Of a DNA stretch of 64,000 nt, positions 18,881-28,364 are shown piece by piece. A program made the translations under genes and the position numbers. The DNA comes from Collimonas sp. OK412 (GTDB lineage: Bacteria > Pseudomonadota > Gammaproteobacteria > Burkholderiales > Burkholderiaceae_D). The notes under the pieces are model-generated. The model was not told the DNA's origin, searched no databases, and was given only the letters and a program-made list of their open reading frames with translations. Within the stretch, counting starts at the first letter, position 1. Every line of letters starts with the position of its first letter. The stretch is taken from contig NZ_FOLC01000010.1 of the NCBI RefSeq assembly GCF_900112135.1, positions 118,345-182,344 on the forward strand. The letters are read 5' to 3'.

Positions 18881-20332
18881 ATGTCCGCTCACATCTCCAA
18901 CGTCCGCCCAAAATACGACAAAGTGCTGGTCGATATCGTCGACTACGTGACCAAATACAAGATCACATCCAAAGTAGCCTACGATACCGCCCGCAACTGC
19001 CTGATCGATACCCTGGGCTGCGGCCTGGAAGCGTTGGAGTATCCGGCTTGCAAAAAGCTGATGGGACCGATCGTGCCGGGCACCGTGGTGCCTAACGGCG
19101 CCAAAGTGCCGGGCACCCAGTTCCAGCTCGATCCGATCCAGGCTGCCTTCAACATCGGCGCCATGATCCGCTGGCTGGATTTCAACGACACTTGGCTGGC
19201 AGCGGAATGGGGTCATCCATCCGACAACCTGGGCGGTATCCTGGCTACCGCCGACTGGCTCTCGCGCAACGCCATCGCTGCCGGCAAGAAGCCGCTGAAG
19301 ATGAAGGATGTGCTGACCGCGATGATCAAGGCGCACGAAATCCAGGGCTGCATCGCCCTCGAGAATTCTTTCAACAAGGTCGGCCTCGACCACGTGGTGC
19401 TGGTCAAGGTTGCGTCGACCGCGGTAGTGGCCGAAATGATGGGCCTGACGCGTGAAGAAATCCTCAACGCGGTATCGCTGGCATGGGTCGACGGCCAGTC
19501 GCTGCGCACCTACCGCCATGCGCCGAACACCGGCTCGCGCAAATCCTGGGCAGCCGGCGACGCCACTTCGCGCGCGGTGCGCCTGGCCTTGATCGCCAAG
19601 AGCGGCGAAATGGGCTACCCGTCGGTGCTGACCGCCAAGACCTGGGGTTTTTACGACGTGCTGTTCAAAGGCCAGCCCTTCAAGTTCCAGCGCAAGTATG
19701 AATCGTACGTGATGGAAAACGTGCTGTTCAAGATTTCCTTCCCGGCCGAATTCCACTCGCAGACCGCGGTGGAAGCGGCCATGACCTTGCATGCCGAACT
19801 GGCCAAGGCCGGCAAGTCGGTGGAAGACATCAAGAAAATCACCATCCGCACCCATGAAGCCTGCATCCGCATCATCGACAAGAAGGGGCCGCTGAACAAT
19901 CCGGCCGACCGCGACCACTGCATCCAGTACATGGTTGCGGTGCCGCTGATTTTCGGCCGCCTGACAGCCGGCGACTATGAAGACAAGATCGCCGCCGACA
20001 AGCGTATCGACGTCTTGCGCGACAAGATCGTCTGCGTCGAAGACAAGGCATTCACCAAGGATTACCACGATCCAAAGAAGCGTTCTATCGCTAATGCGCT
20101 GACCGTGGAATTCAAGGATGGCAAGAAACTCAAGGAAATCGTGGTCGAATATCCGATCGGCCACGCACGCCGCCGCAAGGATGGCATTCCGCTGCTGGAA
20201 GCGAAGTTCAAGGTCAACCTGGCGCGCCAGCTGTCGGCCAAGCAGCAGCAGAAGATACTGGAAGTGTCGCTGGACCAGAAAAAACTGGAAGACATGGCAG
20301 TCAACGAATATGTTGACCTGTATGTGATCTAA
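18881..20332 (+). CDS. prpD: 2-methylcitrate dehydratase
   Basis: A 483-residue MmgE/PrpD-family enzyme that dehydrates 2-methylcitrate to 2-methyl-cis-aconitate, without an iron-sulfur cluster. Signature stretches include LIDTLGCGLEALEYPACKKL, the conserved MIRWLDFNDTWLAAEWGHPS and LAWVDGQSLRTYRHAPNTG. The ATG at 18881 follows AAGGAAAA and gives the usual PrpD length. With PrpD rather than AcnD/PrpF present, this is the enterobacterial type of pathway. A terminator-like hairpin follows before prpE. Confidence 0.95.
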   Translation: MSAHISNVRPKYDKVLVDIVDYVTKYKITSKVAYDTARNCLIDTLGCGLEALEYPACKKLMGPIVPGTVVPNGAKVPGTQFQLDPIQAAFNIGAMIRWLDFNDTWLAAEWGHPSDNLGGILATADWLSRNAIAAGKKPLKMKDVLTAMIKAHEIQGCIALENSFNKVGLDHVVLVKVASTAVVAEMMGLTREEILNAVSLAWVDGQSLRTYRHAPNTGSRKSWAAGDATSRAVRLALIAKSGEMGYPSVLTAKTWGFYDVLFKGQPFKFQRKYESYVMENVLFKISFPAEFHSQTAVEAAMTLHAELAKAGKSVEDIKKITIRTHEACIRIIDKKGPLNNPADRDHCIQYMVAVPLIFGRLTAGDYEDKIAADKRIDVLRDKIVCVEDKAFTKDYHDPKKRSIANALTVEFKDGKKLKEIVVEYPIGHARRRKDGIPLLEAKFKVNLARQLSAKQQQKILEVSLDQKKLEDMAVNEYVDLYVI

Positions 20333-20338
20333 ACCAGG

Positions 20339-20364
20339 CAGCGCCCCGCTTTGACGGGGCGCTG
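20339..20364 (+). terminator. Hairpin between prpD and prpE
   Basis: CAGCGCCCCG and CGGGGCGCTG form a perfect 10-bp stem around a six-base loop, followed only by TTGCATTTG. It probably reduces, rather than stops, read-through into prpE. Confidence 0.6.
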
Positions 20365-20470
20365 TTGCATTTGTCCGCAGTGGTTTGCCAAGACATGCCG
20401 CAGAAGCATGCAAGGCGGAAGGCGTTCGCCTTCCAGCCCTACGATTCTTTTCAAGAAGCGAGGAGACAGC

Positions 20471-22363
20471 ATGAGTTTCGCCACCTTTTACCAGCGCTCG
20501 ATCGACGATCCGTCCGCCTTCTGGGCCGAGCAAGCCAGGCGCATCGACTGGCACCACCCGTTCTCGCAAGTGCTCGACGACAGCCGGCCGCCGTTCGCCA
20601 GGTGGTTTGCCGGCGGCGCCACCAACCTGTGCCACAACGCGGTCGACCGCTGGGTGGCGACGCGCGGCGAGCAGCCGGCCCTGATCGCGATTTCCACCGA
20701 GACCGGCACTGAAAAGACCTATTCCTTCCGCGAACTGCATGCAGAGGTCAACCGCATGGCCGCTATCATGCATGGGTTGGGCGTGGCACGCGGCGACCGG
20801 GTCTTGATCTACATGCCGATGATCGCCGAGGCGGTATTCGCCATGCTGGCCTGCGCCCGCATCGGCGCCATCCATTCGGTGGTGTTCGGCGGCTTCGCTT
20901 CGAACAGCCTGGCGAGCCGCATCGACGATGCCACGCCCAAGCTGATCGTCTCGGCCGACGCCGGTTCGCGCGCCGGCAAGATATTGCCGTACAAGGGTTT
21001 GCTGGACGAAGCAATCAAGCTGGCCCGGCATCAGCCGGCGCACGTGCTGCTGGTCAACCGCAGCCTGGCGCCGATGGCGCTGGCCGCTGGGCGGGATGTC
21101 GATTATGCCGAGCTGCGGCAGCAGCATATCGACGCCAAGGTGCCGGTGACCTGGCTGGAATCTAACGAAGCTTCTTACATCCTGTACACCTCGGGAACCA
21201 CCGGCAAGCCCAAGGGCGTGCAGCGCGATGTGGGAGGTTACGCGGTGGCCTTGGCGACCTCCATGGACACCATCTTTTGCAGCAAGCCGGGCGGGACATT
21301 TTTCTGCACCTCCGACATCGGCTGGGTGGTCGGCCACTCCTACATCGTTTACGGGCCGTTGATCGCGGGCATGGCGACGGTGCTGTATGAGGGGTTGCCG
21401 ATCCGTCCCGACGGCGGTGTCTGGTGGAGCATCGTTGAAAAGTACAAGGTGACCCGCATGTTTTCGGCGCCGACCGCGATCCGGGTGCTGAAAAAGCAGC
21501 CTCCGGAGCTGATGCAGAAGTACGACCTGTCGTCCTTGCAGGCGCTGTACCTGGCCGGGGAGCCGCTGGACGAAACCACTTCCAGCTGGATTGCATCGGC
21601 GCTCGGGGTGCCCGTCGTCGACAACTATTGGCAGACCGAATCCGGCTGGCCGATCATGACCATCGCCAGGAATGTCGACAGCAGGCCGGGCAAGCTGGGC
21701 AGCCCTGGCGTGCCGATGTACGGCTATAAGGTGCGGCTGTTGAACGAAACCACCGGCGAGTTATGCGGCGCCAATGAAAAAGGCGTGGTGGTGATCGAAT
21801 GGCCGTTGCCGCCGGGCTGCATGCAAACCATCTATGGCGACGACCAGCGCTGCATCGATACCTATTGGGCCACGCAAGTGCCGGGCTCGGGCAACCGCGC
21901 CTATTCAACCTTCGACTGGGGCATCCGCGACGACGACGGCTATTACTTCATCCTCGGACGCACCGACGATGTCATCAATGTCGCCGGCCACCGGCTGGGC
22001 ACCCGCGAAATTGAGGAAAGCATTTCCAGCCATCCGAATGTATCGGAGGTGGCCGTGGTCGGCGTCGAAGACAAGCTGAAAGGGCAGGTGGCGGTGGCCT
22101 TCGTGATTCCGCGGCAGGCGGTCGATACGGCGCAGGCGCGGGCTGCGCTGGAAGCGGAGATCATGGGCGTGGTCGACAAGCAGATCGGCAGCGTCGGCCG
22201 GCCGGCGCGGGTGCATGTGGTCAGCCTGCTGCCGAAAACCCGTTCCGGCAAGCTGCTGCGCCGTTCGATCCAGGCGATCTGCGAGGGACGCGATCCGGGC
22301 GACCTGACCACGATCGAAGATCCTGCTTCCCTGCAGCAGATCAGGGAAGCCTTGCTGGCTTGA
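20471..22363 (+). CDS. prpE: Propionyl-CoA synthetase
   Basis: A 630-residue AMP-forming acyl-CoA synthetase that activates propionate. The start at 20471 follows AGGAG and begins MSFATFYQRSIDDPSAFW, the normal opening of PrpE. The P-loop YTSGTTGKPKG is at residues 239-249, the adenylate site shows YWQTESGWPI, and the C-terminal domain carries the lysine motif RSGKLLRR near residue 592, the site that Pat-type enzymes acetylate in relatives. It is the last prp gene, 138 bases after prpD. A related acetyl-CoA synthetase role is less likely given the operon. Confidence 0.95.
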   Translation: MSFATFYQRSIDDPSAFWAEQARRIDWHHPFSQVLDDSRPPFARWFAGGATNLCHNAVDRWVATRGEQPALIAISTETGTEKTYSFRELHAEVNRMAAIMHGLGVARGDRVLIYMPMIAEAVFAMLACARIGAIHSVVFGGFASNSLASRIDDATPKLIVSADAGSRAGKILPYKGLLDEAIKLARHQPAHVLLVNRSLAPMALAAGRDVDYAELRQQHIDAKVPVTWLESNEASYILYTSGTTGKPKGVQRDVGGYAVALATSMDTIFCSKPGGTFFCTSDIGWVVGHSYIVYGPLIAGMATVLYEGLPIRPDGGVWWSIVEKYKVTRMFSAPTAIRVLKKQPPELMQKYDLSSLQALYLAGEPLDETTSSWIASALGVPVVDNYWQTESGWPIMTIARNVDSRPGKLGSPGVPMYGYKVRLLNETTGELCGANEKGVVVIEWPLPPGCMQTIYGDDQRCIDTYWATQVPGSGNRAYSTFDWGIRDDDGYYFILGRTDDVINVAGHRLGTREIEESISSHPNVSEVAVVGVEDKLKGQVAVAFVIPRQAVDTAQARAALEAEIMGVVDKQIGSVGRPARVHVVSLLPKTRSGKLLRRSIQAICEGRDPGDLTTIEDPASLQQIREALLA

Positions 22364-22447
22364 TGCGGCGTATTTGGCCGATGTCCTCGGCGCGGGCGAT
22401 TGCGCGGTATGATTGTGCATTCACCCGTATAAGCTGAGTTTTTTGCC

Positions 22448-22939
22448 ATGACCCATACAATCCGTCCGGCCGCCATTGCCGATGCCGCCGCCATTTGCGA
22501 CATTTACAATCCTTACATCCGCGATACCTTCATCAGTTTCGAAACCGAACCGGTGACGCTCGAGCAGATAAAACATCGCATCCTGGATATCACCGCCAGC
22601 TTCCCGTGGCTGGTATGCGTCGAAAACGAACAGATCCTCGGCTACGCGTACGCCACCAAATGGCGTACGCGCGCGGCATACCAGCATGCGGTGGAGACTT
22701 CGGTATACCTGTCGCCTGACGCTGCCGGCAAGGGGCTCGGCAGCGCACTGTACCGGGCCTTGATCGCCGAGCTGCAGAAATTGCCGGTGCATGTGGTGAT
22801 CGGCGGCATCGCCTTGCCGAATGCCGCTAGCGTCGCCTTGCACGAAAAAATGGGCTACGAAAAGGTGGCGCATTTCGCCCAGGTCGGCAAGAAATTCGAT
22901 CGCTGGATCGACGTCGGTTATTGGCAACGGGTACTGTGA
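22448..22939 (+). CDS. GNAT acetyltransferase, phosphinothricin acetyltransferase-like
   Basis: A 163-residue GNAT enzyme of the Pat/Bar/MnaT group, which acetylate phosphinothricin, methionine sulfoximine or similar amines. The opening (IRPAAIADAAAICDIYNPYI) and FISFETEPVTLEQ are typical of the group, and the acetyl-CoA loop is visible as LSPDAAGKGLGSALYRAL. Its stop overlaps the next start (TGATG), so it is coupled to the pseudouridine synthase gene. The physiological substrate is unknown. Confidence 0.85.
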   Translation: MTHTIRPAAIADAAAICDIYNPYIRDTFISFETEPVTLEQIKHRILDITASFPWLVCVENEQILGYAYATKWRTRAAYQHAVETSVYLSPDAAGKGLGSALYRALIAELQKLPVHVVIGGIALPNAASVALHEKMGYEKVAHFAQVGKKFDRWIDVGYWQRVL

Positions 22940-23832
22940 TGGCGCCGCAACGCCAGCCGCTGCCGGTGGTCGATGGCGTTGCACCAAGCTATCTGTGGCT
23001 GCCGGCGGGCGAATGGCCTGATTTGCTGAGTTTCCTGGAACAGCGATTCCCGGCTGTCGGCAGCGCCACCTGGGTGGCGCGCATGGCGCGCGGCGAGGTG
23101 GTCGACGGCGACGGCGCGCGGCTGGCGCCGGACAGTCCTTACCGGCGCGGCGCCCGCATTTTTTATTATCGCGAATTGCCGGCCGAAACGCCGATCCCGT
23201 TTGAAGAAATCATCCTGTACCAGGATGAGCGGATACTGGTGGCCGACAAGCCGCATTTCCTGCCGGTGATCCCGAGCGGGCGTTTCCTGCACGAGACCTT
23301 GCTGGTGCGCCTGAAAAAAAAGACCGGGCTGGCCGACCTGACGCCGATCCACAGGCTGGACCGGGAAACCGCCGGCGTCGTGATCTTTTCGCACGACATG
23401 GCCAGCCGCGGCGCCTACCAGTCGCTGTTCCAGCAACGGCTGGTCGAGAAGACCTACGAGGCGCTGGCGCCGGCCGCGCCGGACCTGGCGCTGCCTCTGG
23501 TCTACCGCAGCCGCATGGTGGACGGCACGCCTTTTTTCCGGATGCAGGAAGTGGACGGCGAGCCCAATTCGGAAACCCGCATCGAGCTGATCGAGCAGCG
23601 CGCGAGCTGCAGTCTTTACCGGCTGCAGCCGCTGACCGGCAAGAAACATCAGCTGCGCGTGCATATGGCAGCATTGGGGATACCGATCATCAACGATGCC
23701 TTTTATCCCGACGCCCATCCATGCAAAGGCGATGACTTGTCGGCGCCCTTGAAACTGCTGGCGCGCGAAATCGCTTTCGCCGATCCGCTGGACGGACGGC
23801 GCCGCCATTTCGCCAGCCAGCGCGAACTGTAG
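22939..23832 (+). CDS. RluA-family pseudouridine synthase
   Basis: A 297-residue RNA-modifying enzyme that isomerises uridine to pseudouridine. The catalytic motif HRLDRETAG holds the nucleophile Asp141, and the fold continues with KTYEALAP and the C-terminal LTGKKHQLRVHMAALGIPI. The N-terminal part (SFLEQRFPAV) is not a full S4 domain, so it resembles RluA-type more than RluC/RluD. The ATG overlaps the stop of the acetyltransferase gene. Which RNA position it modifies cannot be told here. Confidence 0.9.
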   Translation: MAPQRQPLPVVDGVAPSYLWLPAGEWPDLLSFLEQRFPAVGSATWVARMARGEVVDGDGARLAPDSPYRRGARIFYYRELPAETPIPFEEIILYQDERILVADKPHFLPVIPSGRFLHETLLVRLKKKTGLADLTPIHRLDRETAGVVIFSHDMASRGAYQSLFQQRLVEKTYEALAPAAPDLALPLVYRSRMVDGTPFFRMQEVDGEPNSETRIELIEQRASCSLYRLQPLTGKKHQLRVHMAALGIPIINDAFYPDAHPCKGDDLSAPLKLLAREIAFADPLDGRRRHFASQREL

Positions 23833-23875
23833 ACGAAGGAATGTTGGAACAGATGTCAAATACCAGGAGAACGCA

Positions 23876-24133
23876 ATGAGATCAACCCGAGCTACGGCGG
23901 CGGTCGAACGTCTCAATGCCCGCAGCACCGATGTACGCTATTCAATGGTGAGGACCGCGGAGGAATTGTTTTACCTGACGCAGAACGCCGGCTTCGAAGC
24001 GCCGATCCGCTTGAGCGAAGCGCTGGAGCTGGACGATTTCGTCAAGTTCGTCAACGCTTACGGACCGCAAAAACCGAAGCGCATCAGCAAGCTGGATGTC
24101 GCTTTTGAAAAGCAGCTGCAAAAGAAAGATTAG
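23876..24133 (+). CDS. Small hypothetical protein
   Basis: An 85-residue soluble, charged protein I do not recognise. No signal peptide or membrane segment is present. The sequence is mostly helical in character (EELFYLTQNAGFEAPIRLSEALELDDFVKF) and ends in a lysine-rich tail. AGGAGA lies a few bases before the ATG. It starts 43 bases after the pseudouridine synthase gene and ends eight bases before the hydrolase gene, so the group may be one transcript. Confidence 0.65.
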   Translation: MRSTRATAAVERLNARSTDVRYSMVRTAEELFYLTQNAGFEAPIRLSEALELDDFVKFVNAYGPQKPKRISKLDVAFEKQLQKKD

Positions 24134-24141
24134 CCGCAGCC

Positions 24142-24789
24142 ATGGACGCCCAACGGCCCGGTAGCGCCGGCGTACACGCCATCCTGGTGCATGGCATGGG
24201 GCGCACGCCGGTATCGATGCTGCTGCTCGCCAAACGTCTGCGCGCGGCCGGCATGACAACCCATCTGTTTGCCTATTCGGCCGCCTTTGAGCGCTGGCTG
24301 CCCTGCGTCGAACGCTTGCGCAAATTCATTGCGGCGCGCACCGGCGACCAGCGCTTCATCGTCATCGGCCATTCGCTCGGCTGTGTCTTGACGCGGGCCG
24401 CATTGCCGCACCTGGCGCGGCAGCCGGAACTGGGCGTGTTCCTGGCGCCGCCGACCAAGGCTTCCAGCTACGCCATGAAGCTGGCGCAGTGGCGCCTGTT
24501 CAGGTTGCTGACCGGCGAGATGGGGCAGTTGCTGGCGCGCCAGGATTTCATGGATACCTTGCCGGTTCCGGATATCCCGTTGCGCGTGTATGCCGGCACC
24601 AAGGGGCCGCGCGGCAACTGGATGCCGTTCGGCGACGAGCCGAACGACGGCATCCTGTCGGTCAAGGAAGTACAGCTGGGGGAAATACCGGTGCAGCTGC
24701 TGCCCACCATCCACACGGTCATCATGAATTCGCGGCAAATGACCGACGACATCGTGAGGGCCGTGCAGGCCAGGCCAGGCCACGGCTGA
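24142..24789 (+). CDS. Alpha/beta hydrolase
   Basis: A 215-residue hydrolase without a signal peptide. The nucleophile elbow is GHSLG with Ser78 (FIVIGHSLGCVLTRAAL), preceded by the oxyanion strand AILVHGMGRTP near residue 15. A candidate acid and base are Asp in NDGILSVKEV and His in TIHTVIMNS. It resembles short lipase/esterase-type or PGAP1-like hydrolases; the substrate is unknown. It converges on the sulfotransferase gene. Confidence 0.8.
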   Translation: MDAQRPGSAGVHAILVHGMGRTPVSMLLLAKRLRAAGMTTHLFAYSAAFERWLPCVERLRKFIAARTGDQRFIVIGHSLGCVLTRAALPHLARQPELGVFLAPPTKASSYAMKLAQWRLFRLLTGEMGQLLARQDFMDTLPVPDIPLRVYAGTKGPRGNWMPFGDEPNDGILSVKEVQLGEIPVQLLPTIHTVIMNSRQMTDDIVRAVQARPGHG

Positions 24790-24821
24790 TTCAAGGAACC
24801 GGCAGGCTGCGCCTTTGCCGG

Positions 24822-25628
24822 CTACGCAGCTTCATACGCTTGACCTACCTCGTAGGCAGCGCACAAATCTGCAAGTCTCTCCGTGGCGTATCGATACAGC
24901 TGGTTGTCCAGTTGGTTTTGCCGGTTGAACTCCAGATACAGGCGTTCGCCGATTTCGTCCCTGATGCTATCTTCCCGGCTTGTCGTATCTGAGCGATTGA
25001 CGTGTTCCGGTTGCAGCGCCAGCTGCGGGAAAACCTGGCGATATGCATGCTCGATAACCTCGAGCGATTGTGCGTATTTCTCGACTATGCCTATCGCTTT
25101 CCAGCTTTGCAGGAGCGCCTGTGCTTCCAGCAGGTCTGCATCGCTTGCCTGCGCAGCGAGTATGCCTTGGTCGGCAAAGGACGCTGAAGACAGATGGATG
25201 ACCTGGTAGTTGCGAATCACGACGCCGCCCGGCGCGCCGGATAAAGCCCAGTCAAGGTAGTCTGCAAAAGTACCTGTCGTTGCTTCCCTGAATGGCTGCC
25301 CCGGATCCTTGCGGGTAAATTCGTACACTGAGCGAGCCCGTAACAGCGGATTCCTCAAGAAAACGATCGGCAGCGCATTGCCATGCGGCAGCGGCGGCCG
25401 CGCCAGATGGCTGGACAGCGCTCTTATCGCTGGATTGGCTTTCAGGAACTTGCCTATGTCCGCGCTCGTTCTCAGATCGTGCGCGTGACTGCCTTCGTAG
25501 GTCGTCCATTGATTTCCGAAATGCTGCTGCAGCGCCAGATCCAGACTGCTGCCTGCATTCTTGAAGATGTGGTAATGGATGATGACGGGAGGATTGTCAT
25601 CCTCCCCGATGGAATGCGGATTAATCAT
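24822..25628 (-). CDS. PAPS-dependent sulfotransferase
   Basis: A 268-residue sulfotransferase that would move sulfate from PAPS to a hydroxyl or amine of an acceptor. The 5'-phosphosulfate loop is HIFKNAGSS (residues 20-28), in the form typical of the type 2 and Stf0-like families, and the 3'-phosphate site is [11 protein letters not shown] with Arg92 and Ser100. The start overlaps the stop of the APS kinase gene by four bases, so donor synthesis and use are coupled. No acceptor-making genes are adjacent; the target may be a surface glycan, lipid or secreted product. Confidence 0.82.
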   Translation of the reverse strand: MINPHSIGEDDNPPVIIHYHIFKNAGSSLDLALQQHFGNQWTTYEGSHAHDLRTSADIGKFLKANPAIRALSSHLARPPLPHGNALPIVFLRNPLLRARSVYEFTRKDPGQPFREATTGTFADYLDWALSGAPGGVVIRNYQVIHLSSASFADQGILAAQASDADLLEAQALLQSWKAIGIVEKYAQSLEVIEHAYRQVFPQLALQPEHVNRSDTTSREDSIRDEIGERLYLEFNRQNQLDNQLYRYATERLADLCAAYEVGQAYEAA

Positions 25629-26275
25629 TTCGACGATCGATCAAGCAGGTTGAGGAGGAGGCCGACTCCCGCCTCAACCGTGGTGGCGCCGCAGTCAATA
25701 ACTGCGGTTGGGTGTTCTGGAGCTTCGTAGGGACTGTCGATGCCGGTCATGTTCTTCAACTGCCCTGACCTTGTTTTCCGGTACAAGCCTTTTGGGTCTC
25801 TTTGCTCGCACACAGCCAGCGGTGTGTTGATATATACCTCGATAAAATCGGCGTCGCCAATCAGCTCCCTGGCCATTTCCCGTTCCTTGTGAAACGGCGA
25901 AATGAACGCGGTGATAACGATCAGTCCTGCATCCATCATCAGTTTGGCGACTTCGGATATGCGGCGCATGTTTTCGGCGCGGCAGGCGTCGGAAAATCCC
26001 AGGTCCCTGTTTAACCCCGCGCGGACGTTATCGCCGTCGAGGATGTAGGAATGCCTGCCCATTGCGTGCAATTCCATCGCAAGGGCATTGGCGATAGTCG
26101 ATTTGCCTGAACCGGACAGGCCGGTGAGCCATATGACCTTGGCAGCATGGCCGTTCAGTTTTGCGCGATCGGTCCGGGTCACTGCGAAGAGTTGCGGATG
26201 CAAATCTTCCGCCCGGAATGCCCTCTGCAGGGTCTCGCTTTCGACGACCGTCAGGTTGTTGAAACGACTACCCAT
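25625..26275 (-). CDS. cysC: Adenylylsulfate (APS) kinase
   Basis: A 216-residue kinase that phosphorylates APS to PAPS. Walker A is GLSGSGKS (residues 52-59), followed by the APS-site motif [17 protein letters not shown] and the lid region [13 protein letters not shown], then [15 protein letters not shown]. It is not fused to CysN, unlike NodQ-type proteins. It overlaps the sulfotransferase gene by four bases. Because CysH in this window has APS reductase cysteines, this kinase is probably not needed for sulfur assimilation and instead feeds the sulfotransferase. Confidence 0.92.
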   Translation of the reverse strand: MGSRFNNLTVVESETLQRAFRAEDLHPQLFAVTRTDRAKLNGHAAKVIWLTGLSGSGKSTIANALAMELHAMGRHSYILDGDNVRAGLNRDLGFSDACRAENMRRISEVAKLMMDAGLIVITAFISPFHKEREMARELIGDADFIEVYINTPLAVCEQRDPKGLYRKTRSGQLKNMTGIDSPYEAPEHPTAVIDCGATTVEAGVGLLLNLLDRSSK

Positions 26276-26529
26276 AACGCCTCTTTTTTTTGCATGAATT
26301 TATGGAACGTTGCACAAAACGTCTTTGTATATATGATTTATACAGATTCTAGTGCGCAGGTTCTTGCAGTGAGGTAACGTTTCGTATCAGGTTGTAACTA
26401 TTTGTGGATACCGAATGGTAATGGCGGGGCTAAGTTACAAAACGGTTTGTAAGCGGCAGGAAAGCGCTTGATATCGTAATTTGTTCAGGTGTATTGGCAG
26501 CAGTGGCGTGCCTGGCGCAGCCAGCCTGC

Positions 26530-26553
26530 TTCTTTCCTTGGCGAAGGAAAGAA
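26530..26553 (-). terminator. Hairpin after the MFS gene
   Basis: TTCTTTCCTT and AAGGAAAGAA form a perfect 10-bp stem with a GGCG loop (minus-strand loop CGCC), 12 bases past the MFS stop on the minus strand. The rest of the 26276-26564 gap is AT-rich and probably holds the cysC promoter. Confidence 0.5.
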
Positions 26554-26564
26554 ACAGGGCGCTC

Positions 26565-27872
26565 TTAACGATTCGTTACAGGCATGGCCGGTATCAGGTC
26601 GCCGCCGGCATGGTGGCCCTTGATGCGCAACACCATCACCGCGGCGACGATGCAAGCCGCGCCCATCAATACCGACGACAAGGTGTAGCTGCCCAGGCTG
26701 TTGCGCAGCGAGCCGGCCAGCATGGTGGCGCTGGCGGCGCCCAGCTGGTGGCCGGCGACGATCCAGCCGAACACGATAGGTGCGGCCAGCCGGCCGAACA
26801 CATCGTTGGCCAGGCGAACCGTCGGCGGCACGGTAGCGATCCAGTCGAGGCCGTAAAACAGTGCGAAGACCGGCAGCCCGAAATAACTGAGGCCGAAGGC
26901 GTGCGGCAGGAAAATCAGCGCAATGCCGCGCAGGCCGTAATACCAGAACAGCAGCACGCGCGCATTGAAACGGTCCGACAGCCAGCCTGACATGGTGGTG
27001 CCGAACAGGTCGAGCAGGCCCATGGTGGCGAGGATGCTGGCGCCGCCGACGGCGGAAATGCCATAGTCGCCGCACATGGCGATGAAATGCGAACCGATGT
27101 AACCGTTGGTGCTCATGCCGCAAATGAAGAAGCTGAAGAACAGCAGCCAGAAGTCGCGGATTTTCACCGCTTTCCCCAAGGCTTCGAAGGCGATGGATAA
27201 AGGATTCTTGGATTTGCTGGCCGTGTCCGGCGGCAGCTCTTCAAACTGGCCGTAGCGTTTCATGCCGATGTCCTGCGGCCGCTCCGGCAGGAACACTGCC
27301 ACCAGCGGGATCGCCAGCGCCGCTACGCTGGCCACCAGGATGGCTACCGAGCGCCAGCCGAAATGTTCGACCATGTACGCCATCAAGGGCAGGAACACCA
27401 TCTGGCCGGTGGCCGAGCTGGCGGTCAGCAAGCCCATCGCCAGTCCGCGCCGGGTTTCGAACCAGCGGCTGACGATGGTGGCCGCCAGCGTATTGGCGGC
27501 GACGCCGCTGCCGGCTCCCACCAGGATGCCCCAGGCCAGCACCATGTGCCAGGGCATGGTCATGAAGGTGCTGACGAAAGTGCCGACTGCCAGCAGCACC
27601 AGCGCCCCCAGCACGATAGGGCGGATGCCGTAGCGCTGCATGGCTGCCGCCGAGAACGGCCCGATCAGGCCGTACAGTGCGATGTTGACCGAAATGACGA
27701 AAGAGATGGTGGTGACGCTCCAGCCGAATTCATGTTCCAGCGGCAGGATCATGACCGACGGCGTGGCGCGGATGCCGGCGGCGGCCAGCAATACGAGGAA
27801 AGTGATGCCGACGATGATCCACACGTAGCTGAAACGTGTGCGCGACATGATGGCTTGTATGGTCTGGTTCAT
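26565..27872 (-). CDS. MFS transporter, monocarboxylate/oxalate-formate type
   Basis: A 435-residue major facilitator permease with twelve predicted membrane segments. It opens with FSYVWIIVGITFLVLLAAAGIRATPSVM and has the loop-2/3 style motif of the oxalate/formate and monocarboxylate porter group (RYGIRPIVLGALVL) and a repeated RFNARVLLFWYYGLRG in the second half. The start codon overlaps the stop of a MarR gene (ATGA), so regulator and transporter form one operon. A likely job is uptake or efflux of a small organic acid sensed by the MarR protein. Confidence 0.88.
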   Translation of the reverse strand: MNQTIQAIMSRTRFSYVWIIVGITFLVLLAAAGIRATPSVMILPLEHEFGWSVTTISFVISVNIALYGLIGPFSAAAMQRYGIRPIVLGALVLLAVGTFVSTFMTMPWHMVLAWGILVGAGSGVAANTLAATIVSRWFETRRGLAMGLLTASSATGQMVFLPLMAYMVEHFGWRSVAILVASVAALAIPLVAVFLPERPQDIGMKRYGQFEELPPDTASKSKNPLSIAFEALGKAVKIRDFWLLFFSFFICGMSTNGYIGSHFIAMCGDYGISAVGGASILATMGLLDLFGTTMSGWLSDRFNARVLLFWYYGLRGIALIFLPHAFGLSYFGLPVFALFYGLDWIATVPPTVRLANDVFGRLAAPIVFGWIVAGHQLGAASATMLAGSLRNSLGSYTLSSVLMGAACIVAAVMVLRIKGHHAGGDLIPAMPVTNR

Positions 27873-28321
27873 AAAATGGCGTTTTCGCTTTGTTCGAATT
27901 TCACGTTTGCATCATCGACCAGGCTCATCAGCGCATGATGGGTCTGGTCGCCCAATATCGTATTGATGACATCTTGCGCCTTGCGCCAGTTGGGTTTGGA
28001 CTGCCGCCACTTGCGCTCGCCTTCCGCGCTCAGGCGGACGCCGAAGGAGCGCTTGTCGGTCAGCATCTCCAGCGGCAGGTCGACGGTCTCGATCCAGCCG
28101 GCGCTGATCAGGGGCTTGAGCGTGCGGCTCATGGTGCTGCGGTCCATGCCCATGTTGTGCGCCAGCGGGATCACCCCGATCGGACCGTATTTGCCGATCC
28201 TTGCCAGCAATGAATACTGGCTGATGGTGAGTTCGTCGGCGGCAAGATAATGATCGTAGATATTGGTCATCTTGCGCGTCAGCTGGCGCAGCGTCGTGCA
28301 GCTGCATTCGTTTTTCATCAT
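27869..28321 (-). CDS. MarR family transcriptional regulator
   Basis: A 150-residue winged-helix regulator of the MarR family. The recognition region is visible as PLAHNMGMDRSTMSRTLKPLISAGWI near residues 55-80, with the wing at DKRSFGVRLSAEG. I take the ATG at 28321 because AAAGGA lies six to ten bases upstream; an in-frame ATG at 28348 lies inside the palindromic operator-like sequence and has no ribosome site. It is coupled to the MFS gene and probably represses the operon until a small ligand binds. Two cysteines (CSC) near the start could be redox-sensitive. Confidence 0.85.
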   Translation of the reverse strand: MMKNECSCTTLRQLTRKMTNIYDHYLAADELTISQYSLLARIGKYGPIGVIPLAHNMGMDRSTMSRTLKPLISAGWIETVDLPLEMLTDKRSFGVRLSAEGERKWRQSKPNWRKAQDVINTILGDQTHHALMSLVDDANVKFEQSENAIL

Positions 28322-28336
28322 GGGCAGTCCTTTTTG

Positions 28337-28364
28337 ATGCATATGCATCCATGTATATGCATAC
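28337..28364. promoter_or_regulatory. Operator-like palindromes before the MarR gene
   Basis: ATGCATATGCAT at 28337-28348 is a perfect 12-bp palindrome, followed at 28353-28364 by GTATATGCATAC, a related imperfect one. They lie 16-45 bases upstream of the MarR start, where an autoregulatory MarR dimer would bind. Confidence 0.5.

Noticed and set aside
18869..21337. Open frame of 822 codons on the minus strand across prpD and prpE
   Set aside because: It is an antisense shadow of two well-supported genes in GC-rich DNA; its composition (His, Gln, Arg-rich) and lack of a ribosome site argue against coding.
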